Shown here one piece after another: positions 55,726 to 64,000 of a stretch of 64,000 nt of DNA (positions are counted from its first letter, which is position 1; the number at the start of each line of letters is the position of its first letter). This DNA is from Oscillospiraceae bacterium (GTDB lineage Bacteria > Bacillota > Clostridia > Oscillospirales > Oscillospiraceae): the NCBI GenBank assembly GCA_902779945.1, contig CACZDN010000001.1, positions 281,716 to 345,715 on the forward strand, given 5' to 3'. Below the pieces are notes generated by a model. The model was not told the origin of the DNA. It saw only the letters and a list, made by a program, of their open reading frames with translations, and searched no databases. The position numbers and the translations under genes are program-made.

Positions 55726-55765
55726 AGTACAGGGAACCCGAACAACGGGTTCCCTGTACTCATTT
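55726..55765. terminator. Hairpin after the ClpE-like gene
   Basis: A perfect 15-bp stem (55726-55740 with 55746-55760) with a 5-base loop begins one base after the stop codon. Only CATTT follows, so the T-run is weak, but the stem is strong. Confidence 0.7.
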
Positions 55766-55802
55766 GCCGGGGAAAACGTACCGCCCGCGCGATAGATTCT
55801 TC

Positions 55803-55963
55803 AGGCAACACCGCACAATTTGCCTTCGGCGCCTCCTGGAAAATTTGCGCTCTGATTTTGTCACTTTTTCTTGAAATACACAAAGTATTCCTGCAAAAAA
55901 ATGCCTTCATCAGAACCTAGATTTTCTCAGGATTCGCTCTCGCCGAATTATGCGGTGTTGCCT
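55803..55963. repeat. AGGCAATACCGC element, copy C (inverted relative to B)
   Basis: A 161-base unit; its reverse complement matches copy B (42211-42370) with only about ten differences, including both terminal repeats. It has no open frame with coding features. Such similarity implies recent movement. Confidence 0.85.
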
Positions 55964-56082
55964 TCACGATTTGAGAACGGGCACATTCAACCCGCAGAGC
56001 CGGCCTCCTCAGAGAGAAGCCACCGTTTTTCACATTATGAAAATATAATTATGTTAACAGCATTATGAAAAATAATTTATTG

Positions 56083-57162
56083 TCAACCAAATTCTGTCAA
56101 CTCTCTCAGCGCGACCACAGCCTTTACCGGGTTGTGGTCGGAATTGGCAAAGCCCTCGTTTACGGTCTCGACACTTTTCAGCTCCACATTGGGGGAGAGA
56201 ATCAGGCCGTCGATCACGTAGTACTGGGTCCCGACCGTGTCGACCGGGTTAAAGGGCTGGTTGAGCAGGCGGCAGGTGGGTGTGGAGAGATCACAGGCGA
56301 GAGTCCAGCCCGCGGGCAGAAGACTGTCCTCCAGCACGCCGGGCTCCCAGTTCTCGGGGTGACGGTTGGGATAGAACTCCAGACTGCCGGGGAAGACCTG
56401 GTTGAAGTCGCCGCCGGCGATCACGTAATTGCCCTTTGAGAACTCGTCCTCGATGAAACGCCGGAGCTGCTTTGTCTGGGCGATCTTGCCCGCCCCGTCG
56501 TCGTAGGCCTCCAGGTGGAGGTTTACAAGCACGAGCTGTTTGTCGCTGTTTTCGAGCGGCAGATAGCTCACCAGCAGGCAGCGCTTGAGATTGGCGACGC
56601 GCATCGGCCAGGTGAAGGGGCAGGGGAGCGAGATGCGCTCCGCCGAGTCGATCAGATAATCCCGCGACATCGTGTAGAGCCCGCTGTTGACCCGACCGAT
56701 CGGCGGCCACGGGATCGGCACGAAGGGACAGGCGTAGTTGAGGGCAAAGCTGTCGCAGCGCATGGCGCTGTTGAGCAGCTTGCGCTCGTCGATGCGGAAG
56801 CTGCGCGCGGAGTCCGTGTCCACCTCCTGGAGCAGCACGAGGTCGGCGGCGTTGGCCGCAATGGCGCGGGACACGCCGTCGAGATAGACATGCACCGTGT
56901 TCTGGTCGGCGGGCCTGGATTTCTTGCCGCCGTCCATGAAGAAGTCCTCAGCCTTGCCGAGCCCGCCGTAGCCGATATTCCAGCTCAGTACCGTCAGCTC
57001 GTCCCCGGCGCGCACACGGCCCGTGTCCCCGTAACGCCCGACCGCTACGTCCTCAAACGGGGCTGGCAGATACTCCGTCATGGTCAGCCAGCCGATCGTC
57101 CCGAGCACCGTGAGCACCACGATCAGAAGCAGGGTCAGCAAAAATCTGGAAATGAAACGCAT
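56083..57162 (-). CDS. Membrane-anchored endonuclease/exonuclease/phosphatase-family protein
   Basis: A 359-residue protein with an N-terminal helix (about 5-28) that anchors it outside the membrane, and an EEP (DNase I-like) domain. Catalytic landmarks: LSWNIGYGG, LLQEVD (metal-binding Glu), NSGLYT, LVNLHLEAYD, GGDFNQ, IDGLILS and SDHNPV with the final Asp-His. This set is shared by nucleases, sphingomyelinases and inositol phosphatases, so the substrate is open. Start: ATG at 57162 after GGGAGG; the upstream frame is rejected. Confidence 0.88.
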   Translation of the reverse strand: MRFISRFLLTLLLIVVLTVLGTIGWLTMTEYLPAPFEDVAVGRYGDTGRVRAGDELTVLSWNIGYGGLGKAEDFFMDGGKKSRPADQNTVHVYLDGVSRAIAANAADLVLLQEVDTDSARSFRIDERKLLNSAMRCDSFALNYACPFVPIPWPPIGRVNSGLYTMSRDYLIDSAERISLPCPFTWPMRVANLKRCLLVSYLPLENSDKQLVLVNLHLEAYDDGAGKIAQTKQLRRFIEDEFSKGNYVIAGGDFNQVFPGSLEFYPNRHPENWEPGVLEDSLLPAGWTLACDLSTPTCRLLNQPFNPVDTVGTQYYVIDGLILSPNVELKSVETVNEGFANSDHNPVKAVVALRELTEFG

Positions 57163-57197
57163 AACAGGATCGCCTCCCGAAAGATTGTCTGTCTGAT

Positions 57198-57226
57198 ATA
57201 GTAACATGTGCTCAAAAAACGCGCAA
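57198..57226 (-). promoter_or_regulatory. Promoter of the EEP-family gene
   Basis: On the minus strand TTGCGC (57226-57221), 17-base spacer, TACTAT (57203-57198), 36 bases before the start codon. Confidence 0.6.
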
Positions 57227-57269
57227 GGGGAAACTCGGATTCTGGTGAATGTCACGGCGGCGGCGGTCA

Positions 57270-57298
57270 TTGCAAAGCCAGGCAGGAGAGAGTATAAT
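57270..57298 (+). promoter_or_regulatory. Promoter of glyA
   Basis: TTGCAA (57270-57275), 17-base spacer and a perfect TATAAT (57293-57298), 43 bases before the glyA start. Strong sigma-A match. Confidence 0.8.
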
Positions 57299-57340
57299 GC
57301 AAAGGCGTGAGCCCATACAGATAAACAGGAGGTAATCCCC

Positions 57341-58585
57341 ATGCACTATGAGCATGTCAAAGCACAGGACCCCGAAATCTACGGCGCGATGATGCGTGAG
57401 CTGGGACGGCAGCGGGACCATATCGAACTGATCGCCTCGGAAAATTTCGTCTCTCCCGCCGTCATGGAGGCCATGGGGAGCCACCTGACCAATAAATACG
57501 CCGAGGGCTACCCCGGCGCGCGCTACTACGGCGGCTGCCGGTACGTGGACGAGGTGGAGACCCTCGCCATCGAGAGGGCCAAAAAGCTCTTCGGCGCCGA
57601 GCACGCCAACGTCCAGCCGCACTCCGGCTCCCAGGCCAATGTCGCCGTCTACCTTGCCTTGTTGAAACCGGGTGACACGATCATGGGCATGGACCTCAGC
57701 CACGGCGGCCACCTGACCCACGGCTCCAGAGTCTCCGTCTCTGGCAAGTACTTCAACGCGACCTTCTACGGCGTGAGCCCCGAGACTGAGACGATCGACT
57801 ACGACCTCGTGCAGCGCCGCGCCGAGGAGGAAAAGCCGAAGCTCCTGATCGCAGGCGCCAGCGCCTACCCGCGCTTTATCGACTTCAAGCGTATGCGCGA
57901 GATCGCGGATTCCGTCGGCGCGTATCTCATGGTGGACATGGCCCACATTGCCGGCCTCGTCGCGGCGGGGGAGCATCCGAGCCCCGTGCCCTATGCGCAC
58001 GTGGTCACTACTACCACGCACAAGACTCTCCGCGGCCCCCGCGGCGCACTGATCCTGTGCACGGAGGAGCTCAAAAAGAAGATCGACGCCGGTGTCTTCC
58101 CCGGCTCCCAGGGCGGCCCGCTCATGCACGTCATCGCTGCCAAGGCCGTCTGCTTTCAGGAGGACCTGGGCGAGGAATTCAGAAAGTATCAGCACCAGAT
58201 CGTCCTCAACGCCGCGGCGCTGGCGGACGAGCTGCAGAAAAACGGCGTGCGTCTGGTCTCCGGCGGTACGGACAACCACCTCATGCTGGCCGATGTGATG
58301 AGCCGCGGCAAGACCGGAGCCGAGGTGCAGGAGCTTCTGGACCTGGCGAACATCACCGCGAACAAGAACACCATCCCCTTCGACACCATGGGCGTGAAGG
58401 CAACCTCCGGCATGCGCTTCGGCAGCCCCGCCGTCACCACCCGCGGCATGAAGGAGCTCGAGATGCGGCGGATCGGTCAGATGATCGCCCGCCTCATCGA
58501 CGAGGGCGAGGACGCCGTCCCCGCGGTCAAAAAACAGGTCGTCGAGCTCTGCGAGGCCTTCCCGCTGTACCCGGAGATCAGTTGA
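57341..58585 (+). CDS. glyA: Serine hydroxymethyltransferase
   Basis: A 414-residue PLP enzyme converting serine and tetrahydrofolate to glycine and methylene-tetrahydrofolate. The substrate loop [36 protein letters not shown] and the [12 protein letters not shown] stretch are all present. The PLP lysine is in [13 protein letters not shown]. Length is typical. AGGAGG precedes the ATG. It stands alone between its own promoter and a 16-bp hairpin. Confidence 0.97.
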   Translation: MHYEHVKAQDPEIYGAMMRELGRQRDHIELIASENFVSPAVMEAMGSHLTNKYAEGYPGARYYGGCRYVDEVETLAIERAKKLFGAEHANVQPHSGSQANVAVYLALLKPGDTIMGMDLSHGGHLTHGSRVSVSGKYFNATFYGVSPETETIDYDLVQRRAEEEKPKLLIAGASAYPRFIDFKRMREIADSVGAYLMVDMAHIAGLVAAGEHPSPVPYAHVVTTTTHKTLRGPRGALILCTEELKKKIDAGVFPGSQGGPLMHVIAAKAVCFQEDLGEEFRKYQHQIVLNAAALADELQKNGVRLVSGGTDNHLMLADVMSRGKTGAEVQELLDLANITANKNTIPFDTMGVKATSGMRFGSPAVTTRGMKELEMRRIGQMIARLIDEGEDAVPAVKKQVVELCEAFPLYPEIS

Positions 58586-58607
58586 CATAAAAGCAATGAC
58601 ATAACCA

Positions 58608-58646
58608 AGACAGCCTCCGTCCCGCATACAGGGACGGAGGCTGTCT
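58608..58646. terminator. Hairpin between convergent glyA and 58665-59012
   Basis: Perfect 16-bp stem (58608-58623 with 58631-58646), 7-base loop, no T-run. It sits exactly between two convergent genes and probably stops or stabilises both messages. Confidence 0.65.
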
Positions 58647-58664
58647 GATCAATATTAATACGGC

Positions 58665-59012
58665 TTACTGCGCTTTCTGCAGGGCGTTCAGCTTCGCGCT
58701 CAGATGCTGTGCCGCCTCTTTGAGAATGACAATGTCGGACTTCATGGCTTCAATTTCGTCAGCGGGCGTGATCTTTTCCAGAAGCGCTTCGTGTCCCTCG
58801 GCCAGGATACGAAGCTTCGGCTCCACCTCGGATTCAATAATCGTCATCATGTCCTCGTGGAGCTCTTCACGAAGCTCCTTCTTTTGCTGCGCGAGCAAAT
58901 TCACAGTATGCTTGCGCTCCTGCGCAAACATCTCCACGGTATGCTTGCGCTCCTCCACGAGAGCGTCGCTGACGATTTTGGAGATTATCTGAATGTCATT
59001 TGCGTCCAACAT
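58665..59012 (-). CDS. Small coiled-coil protein of unknown function
   Basis: A 115-residue protein, almost entirely charged and helical. It opens with LDANDIQIISKIVSDALVEE, then holds a near-exact internal repeat, ERKHTVEMFAQ then ERKHTVNLLAQ, and heptads to the end. GAGGTGAG lies six bases before the ATG, which supports real translation. No membrane segment or catalytic motif. Similar short coiled-coil proteins occur singly in Clostridia and in phages; no function is proposed. Confidence 0.7.
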   Translation of the reverse strand: MLDANDIQIISKIVSDALVEERKHTVEMFAQERKHTVNLLAQQKKELREELHEDMMTIIESEVEPKLRILAEGHEALLEKITPADEIEAMKSDIVILKEAAQHLSAKLNALQKAQ

Positions 59013-59102
59013 TTCTGCTCACCTCACAGTTAATTGTATCATTCCCGGCAGGCGATTGTCAAGACAAGCGGGGAGCGTCATGCGGCGGCGTCCGTGAGAA
59101 CG

Positions 59103-60320
59103 TCAATCCAGTTCCACCTCGTAGCCGTGGTTTTTGAGCTCGTCCAGGACCGTCTGGGCGTGGGCCTTGCCGCCCACCTCACAGGCGATGTGGACCTTGG
59201 TCTCGTTGGGGTTGAGACCGGCGGCCAGCTTGTCGTGCTCGATGGTGAGGACGTTGGCTCCGCTGTCCGCAAGTATGCCGAGCACCTGTACAAGGCTGCC
59301 CGGCTTGTCCAGCAGCCTTGCCGTAAAGCGGATGCGGCGGTGGCGGGCAGCCATGCCCTGCTCGATGATGCTCTGCACAAAGCTCACGTCGATGTTGCCG
59401 CCGGAGAGGACGCATACCACGTTCTTGCCCTTCACGTCGATCTTGCCGCTGAGCACCGCGGCAACCGGGGTCGCGCCCGCAGGCTCCACGATCATCTTGC
59501 AGCGCTCCATCAGCAGGAGGATCGCGTCGGAAATCTGAATGTCCGATACGGTCACCACGCCGTCGCAGTACTTGTTGATGATGTCCACCGTGATGTCTCC
59601 GGGGCTCCTGACCGCGATGCCGTCGGCGATGGTGGAGGCGGTCTGCGTGCTGACAAGGCGCTTTTCCCGGAAGCTCTGGGCGATGGCGTTGGCCCCCTCG
59701 GCCTGTACGCCGTATACCTGGACACGGGGGTTGACCTGCTTGACCGCGGCGATCACGCCGGCGAGCAGCCCGCCGCCCCCGGCGGGGGTGATGATGATGT
59801 CCACGGTCGGCAGATCGCCGAGGATCTCCAGCCCAAGCGTGCCCTGTCCCGCAATGACCTCGAGATCGTTGTAGGGATGCAGGAAGGCCGCGCCCTCCTC
59901 CTCGCAGATCTCGCAGGCTTTGGCGTAGGCCTCGTCATAGCAAGAGCCGGCCAGCACCACCTTCGCACCGTAGCCCTCCGTCGCCTGAATCTTGGCGATG
60001 GGAGCCGCCTTGGGCATGACGATGGTGGCCGGGATGCCGAAGGCCGCGGCCGCGCAGGCAACCCCCTGGGCATGATTCCCGGCGGAGGAGGCGACGACGG
60101 GACTGTTTTCGCCCCGTTCAACCATGGCGGAGAGCTTGTTTGTCGCGCCGCGAATTTTGAAGGAGCCGGTCTTCTGCCGGTTTTCACATTTTAAATAAAT
60201 GCTGCCGCCGGTCATGCGGGAAAAGGTGGTCGAGAGGTCGAGCTCCGTATGGTGCAGAAAGGGCTTGAGACGGCGCGAGGCCGTCATGATTTCACTGAGC
60301 GCGGGCTGGATAGCGTCCAT
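59103..60320 (-). CDS. ilvA: Threonine ammonia-lyase with ACT domain (TdcB/IlvA-type)
   Basis: A 405-residue PLP enzyme deaminating threonine to 2-oxobutyrate. The PLP lysine is in KTGSFKIRGATNK; SSAGNHAQGVA and the phosphate loop PAGGGGLLAG follow. One ACT-type domain (about residues 325-405, FTARLLDKPGSL) suggests allosteric control. The short form fits the catabolic/TdcB branch more than the long biosynthetic IlvA. ATG at 60320 has AAGGAG eight bases upstream. A terminator hairpin sits right before this site, preceded by a 39-codon open frame, which suggests attenuation. Confidence 0.9.
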   Translation of the reverse strand: MDAIQPALSEIMTASRRLKPFLHHTELDLSTTFSRMTGGSIYLKCENRQKTGSFKIRGATNKLSAMVERGENSPVVASSAGNHAQGVACAAAAFGIPATIVMPKAAPIAKIQATEGYGAKVVLAGSCYDEAYAKACEICEEEGAAFLHPYNDLEVIAGQGTLGLEILGDLPTVDIIITPAGGGGLLAGVIAAVKQVNPRVQVYGVQAEGANAIAQSFREKRLVSTQTASTIADGIAVRSPGDITVDIINKYCDGVVTVSDIQISDAILLLMERCKMIVEPAGATPVAAVLSGKIDVKGKNVVCVLSGGNIDVSFVQSIIEQGMAARHRRIRFTARLLDKPGSLVQVLGILADSGANVLTIEHDKLAAGLNPNETKVHIACEVGGKAHAQTVLDELKNHGYEVELD

Positions 60321-60325
60321 TACAA

Positions 60326-60445
60326 TCACTCCTTAAAACAAAAAAACAGAGCCCTGCGGCCCTGTGATTTTTTAAAAATAATGCTTGACTTTGCCATAGC
60401 CGCAATGGTAAAATAGCTTGCTATGTTTGCCGGGGGCGGGGACAT
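60326..60445 (-). CDS. Candidate leader peptide ahead of ilvA
   Basis: A 39-codon frame with GGAG four bases before its ATG, beginning MSPPPANIASYFTIAAMAKS and including two adjacent Ile codons. It overlaps the terminator hairpin and ends inside the ilvA ribosome site. The predicted promoter (60471-60499) would transcribe it. The Ile codons fit control by isoleucine, the end product of the pathway that starts with ilvA, but a non-coding leader RNA is equally possible. Confidence 0.45.
   Translation of the reverse strand: MSPPPANIASYFTIAAMAKSSIIFKKSQGRRALFFCFKE
60341..60366 (-). terminator. Attenuator-like terminator in the ilvA leader
   Basis: On the minus strand CAGGGCC (60364-60358), loop GCAG, GGCTCTG (60353-60347, one G-U pair), then seven T. 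It is about 20 bases before the ilvA start, so it must be read through or melted for ilvA to be expressed. The other strand also has a T-run after it. Confidence 0.7.
60385..60414 (+). promoter_or_regulatory. Promoter of rpoB
   Basis: TTGACT (60385-60390), 18-base spacer, TAAAAT (60409-60414), about 150 bases ahead of rpoB. It lies within the region transcribed as the ilvA leader on the other strand. Confidence 0.65.
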
Positions 60446-60470
60446 ATATCTCCACTTTCAGCCTGCGTCA

Positions 60471-60499
60471 AGTATAGCATGACAGACATGTGAAATCAA
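60471..60499 (-). promoter_or_regulatory. Promoter of ilvA
   Basis: On the minus strand TTGATT (60499-60494), 17-base spacer, TATACT (60476-60471). Expected start near 60464, giving a leader of about 145 bases. Confidence 0.65.
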
Positions 60500-60563
60500 C
60501 ACCGGCAATATTGATTCTGACAACAAGGCCGTGTGTTTTCAATTACAGAAGGAGAGTGCGCCA

Positions 60564-64000
<3,437 letters not shown>

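Larger units (their letters stand above)
55725..56082. other. Intergenic region between convergent genes
   Basis: It holds the hairpin at 55726-55765, mobile-element copy C at 55803-55963 and an A/T-rich stretch (56030-56080). No gene is supported. Confidence 0.6.

Noticed and set aside
60320-60470. T-box riboswitch ahead of ilvA
   Set aside because: No T-box consensus or specifier-loop architecture was recognised; only a simple terminator hairpin and a short frame are visible.

Overview
The window reads as a piece of chromosome from an anaerobic, fairly GC-rich Firmicute of the class Clostridia, most likely Oscillospiraceae-like. This is inferred from Gram-positive gene orders (yhbY-nadD/yqeK-rsfS-leuS; plsX-rnc-smc-ftsY; ecfA1-ecfA2-ecfT-truA), from consensus sigma-A promoters, and from many short dispersed palindromic elements. 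No tRNA, rRNA, CRISPR array or intact insertion sequence was seen.

Layout. 1-10233 (+) is the 3' part of a giant modular surface protein: right-handed beta-helix blocks, SpaA/Cna-B-like and InlB-like domains, and a ~140-residue module present four times. 10660-16041 (-) is a Bmp/Nup-type nucleoside ABC importer (bmpA, ATPase, two permeases). 16199-20869 (-) holds rpsU and yhbY-nadD::yqeK-rsfS-leuS. 21023-33357 (-) is a long housekeeping run: rRNA methyltransferase, dprA, topA, trmFO, plsX, rnc, Elp3-like radical SAM, smc, ftsY. 33777-42031 (+) is a type IV pilus-like locus with four pilin-like proteins (one a 762-residue GLUG-repeat pilin), a prepilin peptidase and pilM/N/O. 42476-48034 (+) is a five-gene signalling unit: a DUF2156-type acyltransferase, a transporter fused to a degenerate RsbW-like ATPase, a dCACHE-HAMP-PP2C phosphatase, an RsbW-like kinase and an RsbV-like STAS protein. 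48172-55724 (+) has an rRNA methyltransferase, the ECF module, truA, a CvpA-family protein and a ClpE-like unfoldase. 56083-64000 has a membrane-anchored EEP phosphatase (-), glyA (+), a small coiled-coil protein (-), a catabolic-type threonine dehydratase (-) with an attenuator-like leader, and rpoB (+), cut by the right edge.

How the genes work together. The housekeeping blocks serve ribosome maturation, NAD synthesis, phospholipid start-up, chromosome segregation and protein targeting. The accessory parts are all about the cell surface: the giant adhesin, the pili with a bulky pilin that may act as a tip adhesin, and the partner-switching cluster with two membrane sensors. The best candidate for something undescribed is the cluster at 42476-48034: its 603-residue protein joins an EamA-like transporter, a second membrane domain and an RsbW-like domain that has lost the N-box asparagine, next to an intact kinase/phosphatase/STAS set.

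Small non-coding elements are frequent. One ~160-bp family with short terminal inverted repeats has three copies plus a reduced hairpin; two further inverted-repeat families have two copies each; a single palindrome lies between ftsY and smc.
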